A stretch of 64,000 nt of DNA from Hymenobacter negativus (lineage in GTDB: Bacteria > Bacteroidota > Bacteroidia > Cytophagales > Hymenobacteraceae). The DNA lies in assembly GCF_017571495.1 (NCBI RefSeq), contig NZ_JAGETZ010000018.1:62001-126000 (forward strand), given 5' to 3'. A program made the position numbers and the translations under genes. The stretch's first letter is position 1, and each line of letters opens with the position of its first letter. Below, piece by piece: positions 1 through 7,979 of the stretch. The notes below the pieces were generated by a model. The model was given only the letters and a program-made list of their open reading frames with translations. It did no database searches and was not told where the DNA came from.

Positions 1-183
1 GGATTTGTTGTAGCCCACGCCCAGCTCGCTCATGCCGTAGAGCACGCGGCGGTGCACGGGCTTCAGGCCGTCGCGCACATCGGGCAGGGCCCGGGAGATG
101 ATAACCGACATCGAGTAATCGATGTAGGCGCCCCGCATCTCGTCTTCGATATTAATCGGAATGATTTTTTCGCCTTCCGCCAT
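1..183 (-). CDS. gyrA: DNA gyrase subunit A, N-terminal fragment
   Basis: This is the first 61 codons of gyrase A, read leftward from ATG at 183; the rest lies outside the window. GyrA is the breakage-reunion subunit of the type II topoisomerase that supercoils DNA. The translation contains the hallmark start of the family: an MAEGEKIIPINIEDEM-like lead, then YIDYSMSVIISRALPDVRDG and KPVHRRVLYGMSELG. The active-site tyrosine and the quinolone-resistance region are further downstream and cannot be seen. ParC shares this motif, but the short leader and the GMSELG context favour GyrA. The 5' region (184-276) has no other gene. Confidence 0.93.
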   Translation of the reverse strand, partial: MAEGEKIIPINIEDEMRGAYIDYSMSVIISRALPDVRDGLKPVHRRVLYGMSELGVGYNKS

Positions 184-276
184 TGAGGGGGTTGATAGGC
201 AGCTTTAAAAAACCAAAAAAAAGGTGGTTTTCAGCCGCAGGGTGAATGGTTCTTTATATGCGTGCGAAGATACAAC

Positions 277-312
277 AAAAAGGCCGCAACGGCAAGCGCT
301 GCGGCCTTTTTT
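277..312. terminator. Intrinsic terminator downstream of lipoprotein gene
   Basis: A 12-bp perfect stem (AAAAAGGCCGCA at 277-288 pairing with 300-311) with an 11-nt loop, A-rich on one side and T-rich on the other, so it can work in both directions. It probably ends the leftward transcript of the small lipoprotein gene at 407-640 before gyrA. Confidence 0.8.
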
Positions 313-406
313 ACCCATATCCAGGCACCCACTTTACGGCGAATAACAGAGCGCTTTTACTGCCCTAAATTCAACAAGTTTGAGGCCGTAGCTGGCGGCG
401 CAAAAA

Positions 407-640
407 CTATTTCAACGGCTTGCTTTTGTCGTTACCGCGACGACCCTGCTTTTCGCTGGTCAGTTTGATTTTCTCTCCAATGGCGGGATTCTGCTTCTTC
501 CAAAGCGGCTGCCCCCGATACTTCACGCCGCTGTGCAGGTGCACCTTGCGCACATGGCAGCTCTCAATGGGACAGGTGCGGCAACCAACCACCAGCAGCA
601 CCGGCAGCATCATTAAAACCAAACGGCGGAACAGCTTCAT
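407..640 (-). CDS. Small putative lipoprotein
   Basis: A 77-residue protein of unknown function. It starts with a basic lead and hydrophobic core (KLFRRLVLMMLPVLLVVG) followed by Cys20, which fits a lipobox (VVGC), so it is probably exported and lipidated. The mature part holds two more cysteines within CRTCPIESC and a lysine-rich tail; the middle resembles the short Bacteroidota lipoproteins that contain a VKYRGQPLWKKQNP-type stretch. It stands alone, followed by a terminator at 277-312. A rightward ORF of similar size overlaps it (420-653) but lacks any recognisable signal. The lipobox makes this reading the likelier one. Confidence 0.7.
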   Translation of the reverse strand: MKLFRRLVLMMLPVLLVVGCRTCPIESCHVRKVHLHSGVKYRGQPLWKKQNPAIGEKIKLTSEKQGRRGNDKSKPLK

Positions 641-716
641 TGGGCAAAGGTAGCGGCAAGGTATCCGGCAACACCAACACTGGGACAGCAGAAATTGCGG
701 ATGACTTACCCGTTTA

Positions 717-1370
717 TCAATCGGCGCCGTCCCACTCGGCTAGGAACCGGGCCACGTAAGCTTCCATAAACGCGTGCCGCTCCTTGGCCACAGCTCGTCC
801 GGCATCGGTGTTGAGCCGGTCTTTCAGGTGCAGCAGCTTTTCGTAGAAATGATTAAGTGTAGGCGCAGAGTTCTTCTGGTAGCTGGCGAAGCTGTCGTGC
901 ACCACCGGCACAATGGCGGGGTCGTGCAAGGGCCGACCGGTATGGCCGCCGTAAGCAAATGCCCGCGCAATCCCAATGGCCCCAATGGCATCAAGCCGGT
1001 CGGCGTCCTGTACCACAGCAGCTTCAATGGATGAAACAGGAGTGGCAACACCCAGGCCCTTAAAAGACACTTCCCGAATAATGGTCTCGACGCGGGCTAT
1101 CAGCGGCTCGGGAAGACCTTGGCTTTGCAGCCAGGCGCGGGCGGCGCGGGGCCCGGCTTCGTAGTCACCCCCGTGGAATTTCCAGTCGGCAATATCGTGC
1201 AACAGGGCGGCCAGCTCCGTCACGAGCGGGTCGGCCTCAGGGTAAGCTTTTGTCAGCCGACGGGCCATCAGCCAAACCCGTCGAATATGCGCCCAATCGT
1301 GACCACTGCCCTCACCGGCGAATTTTTGCTCAATAAACTGAGCGGTGGCATCGATTACGTTTTCGTACAT
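717..1370 (-). CDS. HD-domain phosphohydrolase
   Basis: A 217-residue member of the HD superfamily (YedJ/COG1418-like metal-dependent phosphohydrolases). Visible metal-binding motifs are H in GHDWAHIRRV, the HD pair in ALLHDIADW, and a later D in VVQDADRLDAIGAIG, in the family's order and spacing. The substrate is not known; relatives act on nucleotides or related phosphate esters in the cytoplasm. The start chosen is the ATG at 1370 (MYENVIDATAQFIEQ), since homologous proteins begin near this point; an upstream in-frame ATG at 1400 would add ten unlikely residues. The gene is divergent from the PAP2 gene at 1521. Confidence 0.85.
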   Translation of the reverse strand: MYENVIDATAQFIEQKFAGEGSGHDWAHIRRVWLMARRLTKAYPEADPLVTELAALLHDIADWKFHGGDYEAGPRAARAWLQSQGLPEPLIARVETIIREVSFKGLGVATPVSSIEAAVVQDADRLDAIGAIGIARAFAYGGHTGRPLHDPAIVPVVHDSFASYQKNSAPTLNHFYEKLLHLKDRLNTDAGRAVAKERHAFMEAYVARFLAEWDGAD

Positions 1371-1520
1371 GCAGCAGAGATTAGAAATGGGAATTGCCAA
1401 AGCGCAAAGCTACAGTGGCCCACTCCAAGCTTTACCACCCAAAACGTCACTGCAAACTCAAGAAACCCAAAACTTCGCGCTGGCCAGTGTTTCTTCGCAG
1501 CTATATTATTTGCCTTCCCC

Positions 1521-2339
1521 ATGATGCGTTCCCGTTATTTATCGAACACCGTACTGCTTGCACTACTCGCCGGAGCCCCACAGCTAGTACGGGCACAAAC
1601 GCCCTCCACTCCTGCCGATACGACGCATAAATATGAGAACCCGGGCGGACAGCCGGCATTGGTCAAAAAGCCTTTTTTCAAGAGCAAGGGCTTCCGGGCC
1701 AGCATTGTGCCCGCCATTCTTATCGGCTATGGCGTCAGCACCATCAATGGAAACGGATTTTACAGCTCATACGATGCCAAACGAGACATCCGCAAGGCTT
1801 TTGGAGACTACCGCAACCACATCGATGATTTTCTGCAGTGGTCCCCCTATCTGGAAATTCCAGTGGTGCTCCTAGCCGGCGTAGAATCGCACGATGACCG
1901 ACTGAACCTCGGGCTGGTGATTGTGAAAAGCGAGTTGATAATGCTGTCCTCTGTGTATGTAGTGAAAACCCTGGCCGACGTGGAACGACCTGATGGGTCA
2001 AACAACCTGTCGTTTCCGTCTGGGCATACGGCTCAGGCATTTCTGGCGGCCAGCATCGTACACACCGAGTTTCGCGATAAGAGCCAGTGGTATGGCATTG
2101 GGGCATACACGCTGGCCACCAGCGTAGCTGCTTTCCGGATGATAAACAACAAGCACTGGGAGTCTGATGTGGTAGCCGGCGCGGGCTTCGGCATCATGTC
2201 GGCCCACTTGGCCTACCTCACGCACCGCAACCGCTGGGGACGCAAGGCCACTGGCCGGGGCGTAGGCGACACCAGCTTTCTACCAATGTGGAGCCCGGCG
2301 GGGGGCGCCGGCCTATGCTTCACCTGGCGGCCAAAGTAA
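1521..2339 (+). CDS. PAP2-family membrane-associated phosphatase
   Basis: A 272-residue type 2 phosphatidic acid phosphatase superfamily protein. A signal peptide (MMRSRYLSNTVLLALLAGA...VRAQ) precedes the domain. The three acid-phosphatase motifs are present: KTLADVERPDG (K-x6-RP), FPSGHTAQAF (PSGH) and the R-x5-H-x3-D block FRMINNKHWESDV. This suggests lipid-phosphate or undecaprenyl-pyrophosphate dephosphorylation at the periplasmic side; the real substrate is unknown. The open frame extends upstream to 1119, but that part overlaps the HD gene on the other strand; ATG at 1521 gives the signal peptide and is preferred. Confidence 0.85.
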   Translation: MMRSRYLSNTVLLALLAGAPQLVRAQTPSTPADTTHKYENPGGQPALVKKPFFKSKGFRASIVPAILIGYGVSTINGNGFYSSYDAKRDIRKAFGDYRNHIDDFLQWSPYLEIPVVLLAGVESHDDRLNLGLVIVKSELIMLSSVYVVKTLADVERPDGSNNLSFPSGHTAQAFLAASIVHTEFRDKSQWYGIGAYTLATSVAAFRMINNKHWESDVVAGAGFGIMSAHLAYLTHRNRWGRKATGRGVGDTSFLPMWSPAGGAGLCFTWRPK

Positions 2340-2417
2340 CGGCTTCATCATTTGGTAATACCCGCCGGGTAACACCTGATGCCCCGTGCGCGTTGGCATT
2401 TGCTAAACAGCACCTAT

Positions 2418-2528
2418 ATGAAGCAGAACGAGATTCAACCCCGCCAAAACCGCGTAGTGTACGTGCTGATGACACTGATTGGCGCGTTGGGCCTTATCTG
2501 GGGGTTGTGGCGGCACATGCATAGCTAG
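2418..2528 (+). CDS. Small single-span membrane peptide
   Basis: A 36-residue reading frame: a basic, Gln-rich N-terminus (MKQNEIQPRQNR), then one hydrophobic span (VVYVLMTLIGALGLIWGLW) and a short RHMHS tail. It ends nine bases before a strong terminator (2537-2578), which supports a real short gene. It lies 78 nt after the PAP2 stop and may be co-transcribed with it. No family is recognised. The size makes chance possible. Confidence 0.5.
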   Translation: MKQNEIQPRQNRVVYVLMTLIGALGLIWGLWRHMHS

Positions 2529-2536
2529 CGCTAGTA

Positions 2537-2578
2537 CCAGAAAAGGGCTCCCGACCAGTGTCAGGAGCCCTTTTCTGG
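2537..2578. terminator. Strong bidirectional terminator
   Basis: A perfect 15-bp stem (CCAGAAAAGGGCTCC at 2537-2551 and its complement at 2564-2578) around a 12-nt loop. It lies between the rightward PAP2/small-peptide unit and the leftward gene at 2611-2964, and can serve both. Confidence 0.85.
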
Positions 2579-2610
2579 CTCAGGAGAAGCCTGAGAATTC
2601 TACTCATGCC

Positions 2611-2964
2611 TCAGGCAGCCATCAGCTCGTCCTCTCGGTAACAATCCCAGAAACCATCATTCAGCCGATATACATTAACGCGGTGAACCAAGCCGGTATC
2701 GGGACGCCGCTCCCGGAGCTGGCCACGCCAGATAATCTGACGAGCGGGAGCATCAGGGGCTGGTTGCACGCGGTGGCCCAAGTCGTAGACAAAGGTGCTG
2801 GCCGGACGGCTCACCATCAGCACGGGCAAGGCCGATTGCTCGTCCTGATTAAAGACTTCATCGTATTCGGGGTGCTGGTCTTCTGCCTCAGGCAGGTCGT
2901 CAATCAGCGGGTAGTCGGCAGTCGGTTCGTCGGTCTCGTAGTAGACCTTTTTCGTAGTTGCCAT
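2611..2964 (-). CDS. Hypothetical acidic protein
   Basis: A 117-residue cytoplasmic-looking protein (no signal or membrane span). The N-terminal third is strongly acidic (TDEPTADYPLIDDLPEAEDQ); the C-terminal part is more ordered and ends VNVYRLNDGFWDCYREDEL. No family is recognised. ATG at 2964 is the only good start. The convergent terminator at 2537-2578 supports a single-gene unit. The 350 bases upstream hold the small-peptide locus described next. Confidence 0.6.
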   Translation of the reverse strand: MATTKKVYYETDEPTADYPLIDDLPEAEDQHPEYDEVFNQDEQSALPVLMVSRPASTFVYDLGHRVQPAPDAPARQIIWRGQLRERRPDTGLVHRVNVYRLNDGFWDCYREDELMAA

Positions 2965-3163
2965 AGCAGCATGCTGTTAATTTATTTAACTCCAGAGAAA
3001 AACTTGTTTCCTCTAGACAAGAAGCCTGTGGGTTATTTTAGGCAAGTTACGAAGAGGCAATACGTCCCGATACTTTTCTCCGCAATGGCAGCAGGGCTTA
3101 TCTCTGACTAAAATGGGTCCAAGGTTGTCAAAAGCTTCCCCGGATTATCAGCCAACGCATTTC

Positions 3164-3188
3164 TTGGCCTAGTGGCTTGGTATCTTTG
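3164..3188 (+). promoter_or_regulatory. Bacteroidota-type promoter for small peptide locus
   Basis: TATCTTTG at 3181-3188 matches the -7 consensus TAnnTTTG exactly. A TTGG at 3164-3167 is a possible upstream box, though closer than usual. The predicted transcript (from about 3195) would contain a structured leader, the 39-codon frame at 3315 and the terminator at 3440. Confidence 0.5.
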
Positions 3189-3240
3189 TGCCACTCACGT
3201 TTGGAATGTCCCCGGCCAACCGGCTCACTCTGTAAAAAGA

Positions 3241-3271
3241 GAAGCCCGACTGGTTGAGACAGACGGGCTTC
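3241..3271. repeat. Inverted repeat in leader of small peptide gene
   Basis: GAAGCCCG (3241-3248) and its complement CGGGCTTC (3264-3271) form an 8-bp stem with a 15-nt loop, about 45 nt upstream of the ATG at 3315. No T-run follows, so it looks like a leader hairpin and not a terminator. Confidence 0.5.
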
Positions 3272-3314
3272 GAGAAGTATAGGGGTTGGTATCACCCTTT
3301 TTACTTCTGGCAAG

Positions 3315-3434
3315 ATGAAAAAGGACAGCGTGAAGAAACTACTGCAAACGGTCGGTAAGGCTGTGTTGCTGGGAGTTGCGAGCGGTGTAGGGAAGGGCAT
3401 TGGCCTTTTCTTACTAACGCAACTACTGAGGTAG
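3315..3434 (+). CDS. 39-residue hydrophobic/basic peptide
   Basis: The frame encodes a peptide that begins with a basic MKKDSVKK segment, then an amphipathic to hydrophobic part with GxxxG-like spacing (GVASGVGKGIG) and ends LFLLTQLLR. It is framed by an exact -7 box upstream, a leader hairpin, and a terminator six bases after its stop, so it looks like an independent small gene. The composition recalls membrane-active or toxin-like small peptides, but no family is recognised and function is not claimed. Confidence 0.5.
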   Translation: MKKDSVKKLLQTVGKAVLLGVASGVGKGIGLFLLTQLLR

Positions 3435-3439
3435 TTGGT

Positions 3440-3480
3440 AAGGCAGTTTGGCCGTGTGCCGGGCTGCCTTATTTTGCTTT
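3440..3480 (+). terminator. Intrinsic terminator after small peptide gene
   Basis: AAGGCAG (3440-3446) pairs with CTGCCTT (3464-3470), with further GGC/GCC pairing in the loop, followed by ATTTTGCTTT. Confidence 0.7.
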
Positions 3481-3609
3481 AAATACCTTCTGAATACGAT
3501 ACAAAGATAAAGCTCGTTCAAATTTATTTCCTAGCAATATGTTTCGCCTGGAAATTCAACCTCATCATCAGACAATTTAGCCTTCTAGGCACACTGACCG
3601 GCACACCAC

Positions 3610-3650
3610 AAAAAAAGCCCCACACAAAAGCAAGTTTTGCATGGGGCTTA
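3610..3650 (-). terminator. Terminator of tRNA-Thr
   Basis: Read leftward, a stem made by AAGCCCCA and TGGGGCTT with a second CAAAA/TTTTG pairing inside it is followed by a run of T (A-run 3610-3616 on the plus strand). It sits just after the 3' end of the tRNA. Confidence 0.8.
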
Positions 3651-3657
3651 AATGACC

Positions 3658-3733
3658 TGGAGCCGCCTGTCGGACTCGAACCAACGACCCTCTGATTACA
3701 AGTCAGAAGCTCTACCAACTGAGCTAAGGCGGC
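3658..3733 (-). tRNA. tRNA-Thr (anticodon UGU)
   Basis: Read leftward from 3733 the sequence starts GCCGCCT and ends AGGCGGC-T-CCA, giving a 7-bp acceptor stem and a genome-encoded CCA end. The D arm (TAGCTCAGTTGGTAGAGC), an anticodon stem TCTGA/TCAGA around CTTGTAA (anticodon TGT), and the T arm (GTTCGAGTC) are all present. Length is 76 nt. A -7 box lies 13 bases upstream and a terminator follows. Confidence 0.96.
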
Positions 3734-3745
3734 GGGTTGGTGATG

Positions 3746-3753
3746 CAAAAGTA
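3746..3753 (-). promoter_or_regulatory. -7 box of tRNA-Thr promoter
   Basis: Read leftward, TACTTTTG matches TAnnTTTG exactly and ends 12 bases before the first tRNA base, a normal distance for a tRNA promoter in Bacteroidota. No clear -33 box was seen. Confidence 0.65.
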
Positions 3754-3799
3754 CGCAGGCAAGCCATAATTGCCAGCTTTTCGCTGTTTTTTTTATCAA

Positions 3800-3836
3800 C
3801 AAAAAGGCCCGTCATCTATGATAACGGGCCTTTTCT
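3800..3836 (-). terminator. Terminator of DUF349 gene
   Basis: AAAAAGGCCCGT and ACGGGCCTTTT form a stem of about 11 bp around an 11-nt loop, 24 bases past the stop of the leftward gene at 3860. A long T-run follows in the leftward reading. Confidence 0.8.
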
Positions 3837-3859
3837 GCGGATTATCAGCACTATGCGAG

Positions 3860-6325
3860 CTAGCTGCGGATGGTCTTGAGCTGTTTTTTCAACGCATCAA
3901 TTCGCTTCTGCCCTTCGGCAATGCGGCCCTGGTACTCCTCACGTAGTTGCGAAGCATTCTTGGAACGGGCAAAGAAGTCGAGGTTGGTTTGCAACGTGGC
4001 AGCGTCGTTTTCCAGCTCATTGATTTCCTTGCGCAACGCCATTTCCTTGCGCGCTAGCTGCTGCTGAGCGTGCGGACGGGCCTTGAGGCGGACCACTTCG
4101 GTCTGGAACAGCAGCTCGGCACGGTCGGCGTAATGGAGGCCGGGGACGTGGTCGAGGTACTTGCCCAACAGCGCGAGCAATTGCTCTTCGCTACGGTCGG
4201 AAGTGCCACGGCTGGACTGGTCGTCGGTGGCGTCGAATTCGGTGGACCAATTGGCCAGGATTTCGCGGAAGCCTTCCAGCGAGCCGGGGGCATCAGCAGT
4301 CAGGGCGTTTACCTGCTCGGCAATTTTGTCTAGGTGAGCAGTTTGCTCTACCGATGCCTGCTGCACCTTTTCTTCCCGCTGACGGAATTCCTGCTTCGGA
4401 CGCTCAAACACAGCATCGCAGGCGGCGCGAAAGCGGTGCCAAAGCTTATCGGCCAGCTTATCGGGCACACGGCCCACATCCTTCCACTCCTTCTGCACCC
4501 GAATGATGACCTGACGGGCCGCGTCGTGGTCGGGATTGTTCTGGGCTTCTTCGGCCTGGTCGATGAGGGCCTGCTTGGCTTTTACGTTAGCCGACTTCTC
4601 GTTGTCGAGTGACTTGAAGAAATCATTCTTACGGTTGAAGAAAGCTTTGTAAGCTGCCCAGTATTGCTTGTTCAGCGCATCGGCCTGGGCACGAGGCACA
4701 AGGCCGGCAGCTTCCCACTCGGCTTTGATTTCCTGGAGCTCGTCAGTTTTCGAGCGCCACAGATTCACGCGGTCCGTGTCGAAGGTGGCGAAGGGCAACA
4801 CACGCTCCAAAAGCGCCTGCTTTACCACGAGGTTGCTTTTCTCCACCGTCGAGCGCTGGTCCACGAACTCCTTGCGGCGCTGGTGCAGCACATCGGAAGC
4901 CGCAATGAAACGCTGCCATAGCGGCTCGCGCTGGTCGTTGGGTACGGGGCCGATGTTTTTCCAGTCTTCGTGTAGCTTGGTCAGCTCGTCGAGGGCTTTG
5001 TTGATGCCGGGGGCATCGGCCAGCGCTTCGGCGCGCTTGATGAGGGCTTCTTTGGCCTCCAGGTTGCGGCGACGGTCGAGGTCCTTCATCTGCAGGAACT
5101 GGCCCTGCTTGCTGTAGTAGATATCGAGCAGGCCGTGATAGGTATCCCAAATGCTTTGGCTGTCGGTTTGCGGCACAGCACCAGTAGCTTTCCACTCGGC
5201 TTGCAGCGCCTTGAGCTTAGCCGAGCTGTCTTTCGTTTCGGCACCTTCTACCAAGCTGCGGAGCTGGTCGAGCAGGGCTTTTTTCTTCGTCAGGTTGTCG
5301 GCCCGGCTGGCGTCTTCGGCCTTGGCATCCTTCACGCGGTTTTCGCGGAACTCCTGCAAAGCCTTATTCAGCTCCTGCTGGCCCTCCGGCTGCTGGAACG
5401 CAAAAGCCTCCACCCCTTCGCCCCCAGCGGCGAATTTCTCGCGGGCCGCAGTGCGGGCCAGGCCCACGTTGGCTTCGTACTGGCGCGTAAGGTCCTGAAT
5501 CTGCTTGCGGTTCTGACGAGCGTTGGGGCTGCGAAGCAGGCTCACCAGATAAGTAGCCTGGGCCGGTAGGTCGAGCCCGGTAAAATCGGGAGCTGGCGCT
5601 TCCGAAATATGTGCTACCCCCGTTTCCTCAATACCCGTAGGCTCCTGACCGGCCGCAATTGCGGCAACATCGGCGGGCGGTGCATTCAGAGGCGTGTCGG
5701 AAGAGGTAGGCAGCGAGGCAACGGGCTCCGTCGCAGTTTCCAGCTCGCTGGAGCTGTGCAGGGCTACTTCCGGCAACGCAACTTGGTCTTCTACCGTGGC
5801 CGCGCTATTGGCGTTGCTCAGGGTTTCGGGGTCCGCAAGCGGTGCAGGAATAGCGCTGTCGATGTGCTCAGCAGCGGGCAAGGCCTCGGGATTGGGCGAC
5901 GAAACCGCATCGGAGCCATAATGGGCAATAGCGCGAGCGGCCGGGGCCGAGACGTCGCTACCGTCTACAGTTACGGCATCGGAAACGTGTTGAGCCGTTT
6001 CGGCAGCGGCCGTTGCTTCCGGCGTGCCCGCGTCGGGCGCGGTGCTGCCCAGGTCGGTGGCCACCACGGAATCGGCAGGTGCTTCGGCGGTGCCGGCACC
6101 TTCGGGCTGCGTGGCAGGCAGCGCAGGCGTGCCCTGTGCAGGCAGTTCTACCTGGCTTTCGCCGGCCGCATTAGGCTCGGGCGTGGTGGAGGGAGCCACC
6201 GGCGCGGATTGCCCCGACCGATTTTGAATCTCGGCGAGACGGCGTTGCAAAATGGTCATCCGGTCTTCAGCGGACGGGTCGGTGCCGCCGGCTAGCGGGG
6301 CAGTGGGGTTTTCTTCAGCAGCCAT
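3860..6325 (-). CDS. DUF349-domain protein with low-complexity N-terminus
   Basis: An 821-residue cytoplasmic protein. Roughly residues 1-250 are an Ala/Pro/Glu/Thr-rich, low-complexity region. The rest is a chain of helical DUF349 repeats, recognisable by repeated blocks such as LQAEWKATGAVPQ, HEDWKNIGPVPND, KAEWEAAGLVPRA and QKEWKDVGRVPDK, each with W, G and P at the same spacing. The C-terminal 100 residues are predicted coiled coil. The molecular role of DUF349 is not established. The start at 6325 (MAAEENPTAPLAGG) is preferred: a longer frame to 6415 runs into the stop of the yqgE gene and adds a segment unlike the rest. A terminator follows at 3800-3836. Confidence 0.88.
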   Translation of the reverse strand: MAAEENPTAPLAGGTDPSAEDRMTILQRRLAEIQNRSGQSAPVAPSTTPEPNAAGESQVELPAQGTPALPATQPEGAGTAEAPADSVVATDLGSTAPDAGTPEATAAAETAQHVSDAVTVDGSDVSAPAARAIAHYGSDAVSSPNPEALPAAEHIDSAIPAPLADPETLSNANSAATVEDQVALPEVALHSSSELETATEPVASLPTSSDTPLNAPPADVAAIAAGQEPTGIEETGVAHISEAPAPDFTGLDLPAQATYLVSLLRSPNARQNRKQIQDLTRQYEANVGLARTAAREKFAAGGEGVEAFAFQQPEGQQELNKALQEFRENRVKDAKAEDASRADNLTKKKALLDQLRSLVEGAETKDSSAKLKALQAEWKATGAVPQTDSQSIWDTYHGLLDIYYSKQGQFLQMKDLDRRRNLEAKEALIKRAEALADAPGINKALDELTKLHEDWKNIGPVPNDQREPLWQRFIAASDVLHQRRKEFVDQRSTVEKSNLVVKQALLERVLPFATFDTDRVNLWRSKTDELQEIKAEWEAAGLVPRAQADALNKQYWAAYKAFFNRKNDFFKSLDNEKSANVKAKQALIDQAEEAQNNPDHDAARQVIIRVQKEWKDVGRVPDKLADKLWHRFRAACDAVFERPKQEFRQREEKVQQASVEQTAHLDKIAEQVNALTADAPGSLEGFREILANWSTEFDATDDQSSRGTSDRSEEQLLALLGKYLDHVPGLHYADRAELLFQTEVVRLKARPHAQQQLARKEMALRKEINELENDAATLQTNLDFFARSKNASQLREEYQGRIAEGQKRIDALKKQLKTIRS

Positions 6326-6414
6326 AAATCTTCGTAAAAGCCGGCCTATACCAGAGGCCAGAGGAGCGCGCAAAAAAGTTTGTAAAGGAACAAAATCCCA
6401 GCCCGAAGGCTGCA

Positions 6415-6969
6415 TTAATTCAAACGAGGGTCTACCGGATAATTAGCCAGCACCTTGAAACGGCCGCCTTTTTCCCGGAGGATGTCCCGCCAGAAAGCAT
6501 CAGATGCCAAAGTAAACACTTTCCCGGCGCTTGCAGGGTGTCGTATCCAACTCTCGCCCTGCATTTCGCCCGCCAGCTGGCCCTTCGACCAACCCGAATA
6601 GCCGGCAAACAGGCGTACTTCGTCGGGCTGCACGGCCCCGCTGCCAATAAGACCCAGCAGCAGCTCAAAGTCGCCGCCCCAGTATACATCCTGCCCCAAA
6701 TCGTTGGCACCGGGCAGGTCAGGTCGGCGGTGCAGATAATGCAGGGTATTGGGCTCAACGGGCCCACCCACATAAATGGGCAGGCTGCCAGCCGAGCCAG
6801 CCTGCGGGGGCAGGTCAAGCACGTCGTCGAGCACAAGGTTAGTTAGGCGATTGAGCACGAGGCCGAAAGAGCCGTCTTCGGGCTCGTCGCGGCAAAGCAA
6901 GATGACACTACGCTCGAAATTGGGGTCGCCGAGGAAGGGCTTGGAAATAAGCAGGGTACCGGGCCGCAT
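6415..6969 (-). CDS. YqgE/AlgH family protein
   Basis: A 184-residue member of the UPF0301 (YqgE/AlgH) family. Diagnostic features are the start GTLLISKPFLGDPNFERSV, then GSFGLVLNRLT, VGGPVEPNTLHYLHR, and GYSGWSKGQLAGEM. The length is usual for the family. Its biochemical role is unknown; AlgH was named from alginate regulation in Pseudomonas. The gene lies 89 bases upstream of the DUF349 gene on the same strand and the two are probably co-transcribed. Confidence 0.92.
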   Translation of the reverse strand: MRPGTLLISKPFLGDPNFERSVILLCRDEPEDGSFGLVLNRLTNLVLDDVLDLPPQAGSAGSLPIYVGGPVEPNTLHYLHRRPDLPGANDLGQDVYWGGDFELLLGLIGSGAVQPDEVRLFAGYSGWSKGQLAGEMQGESWIRHPASAGKVFTLASDAFWRDILREKGGRFKVLANYPVDPRLN

Positions 6970-7209
6970 GGGATGGTCGAATGTTAAAGGTTGGGGGGCT
7001 GAATGAGGACTTTCGCAATGAACAGCCCGTGTGGGAGCTTAGCCGCCGTTTCAAGCTGTATTACCTTGCGGCGCGAATGAGGTCCTGACTTCAAAACAGA
7101 ATAATAAAGACTCCTGTCTTTGCAAAAATGTTCCGGGTTCACCCCGGCAATAGCGTCCTCCCCTATTTGAACCCCCTCATTACGCAACTGCCAACCTATA
7201 TTCCTGCCC

Positions 7210-7860
7210 ATGACCGACCCGCACCTTGCCGACCTGCGTCAAACCTATGCCCAGCGCACACTATCCGAAACCGATGTGCTTCCGGAGGCGGTCGCGCAGT
7301 TTCGGGTGTGGCTGGATGAAGCCTTGGCCACCAAAGTAGACGAGCCCACGGCGCTCACGCTGAGCACAGTGGCCGCCAGTGGCCAGCCATCGTCACGCGT
7401 GGTGCTGCTGAAGGGGCTACCCGATGATGCGGGCTTCCTGTTCTACACCAACTACGACTCGCAGAAAGGCCAGGAGTTGGCCGGACAGCCATTGGCCGCC
7501 ATGAACTTTTTCTGGCCCGCGCTGGAGCGTCAGGTACGCGTGGAAGGTCGGGTAGAAAAAGCCCCGTCGGCCCTATCGACCGAATATTTCCAGAGCCGGC
7601 CACGCGGCAGCCAGCTGGGTGCCTGGGCTTCGCCTCAGAGCCAGATTATTGAGAGTCGGGAAGAGTTGGAAACCCGCGAAAAGGAGCTGGAAGCGCACTT
7701 TGAAGGCCAAAATCCATTACCGCGCCCGGAGCATTGGGGCGGCTACATTCTGCGGCCCACGCGAGTAGAATTCTGGCAGGGCCGCCCCAGCCGCTTACAC
7801 GACCGCATCGTTTACGAACTGGAAGGCAGCACTTGGAGGCGCAGCCGCCTGGCCCCATAA
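7210..7860 (+). CDS. pdxH: Pyridoxamine 5'-phosphate oxidase
   Basis: A 216-residue FMN enzyme that oxidises pyridoxine or pyridoxamine 5'-phosphate to pyridoxal 5'-phosphate, the last step of vitamin B6 salvage. The family blocks are present: AMTLSTV-like ALTLSTVAASGQPSSRVVLLK (substrate/FMN site), FYTNYDSQKGQEL, AMNFFWPALERQVRVEG, YFQSRPRGSQLGAWAS, and the C-terminal signature EFWQGRPSRLHDR. Length is typical. ATG at 7210 fits the usual N-terminus (DLRQTYAQ). A weak -7 box (TGTCTTTG, 7115-7122) lies about 90 bases upstream. Confidence 0.96.
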   Translation: MTDPHLADLRQTYAQRTLSETDVLPEAVAQFRVWLDEALATKVDEPTALTLSTVAASGQPSSRVVLLKGLPDDAGFLFYTNYDSQKGQELAGQPLAAMNFFWPALERQVRVEGRVEKAPSALSTEYFQSRPRGSQLGAWASPQSQIIESREELETREKELEAHFEGQNPLPRPEHWGGYILRPTRVEFWQGRPSRLHDRIVYELEGSTWRRSRLAP

Positions 7861-7877
7861 TAAGGGCTGACTATTTT

Positions 7878-7975
7878 AGAAGGGTTGAATGTTAAGAGCT
7901 AAATTCTCAGAGCTTGGTCATTGGAGTCAAATAACACCCGCATTCAGCCCTCAACCCTCAACATTCAACCCTTCT
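7878..7975. repeat. 16-bp inverted repeat between pdxH and the DUF1015 gene
   Basis: AGAAGGGTTGAATGTT (7878-7893) and its exact complement (7960-7975) flank a 66-base spacer. A second pair (AGGGCTGA at 7863-7870 and TCAGCCCT at 7944-7951) interlocks with it, which would make a pseudoknot-like fold. It is just upstream of the TTG start at 7980. Confidence 0.6.
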
Positions 7976-7979
7976 CCTT

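Noticed and set aside
3128..3400. A 90-codon leftward frame across the small-peptide locus
   Set aside because: It runs antisense through an exact -7 box, a leader hairpin and the peptide frame; no protein-like motif.
3658..3733. The tRNA-Thr as the integration site of the island
   Set aside because: The direct repeat lies in the methyltransferase gene and has no match to the tRNA, which is 32 kb away.
5609..6295. A Gly/Arg-rich rightward frame opposite the DUF349 gene
   Set aside because: It mirrors the low-complexity Ala/Pro/Glu region of the real gene.
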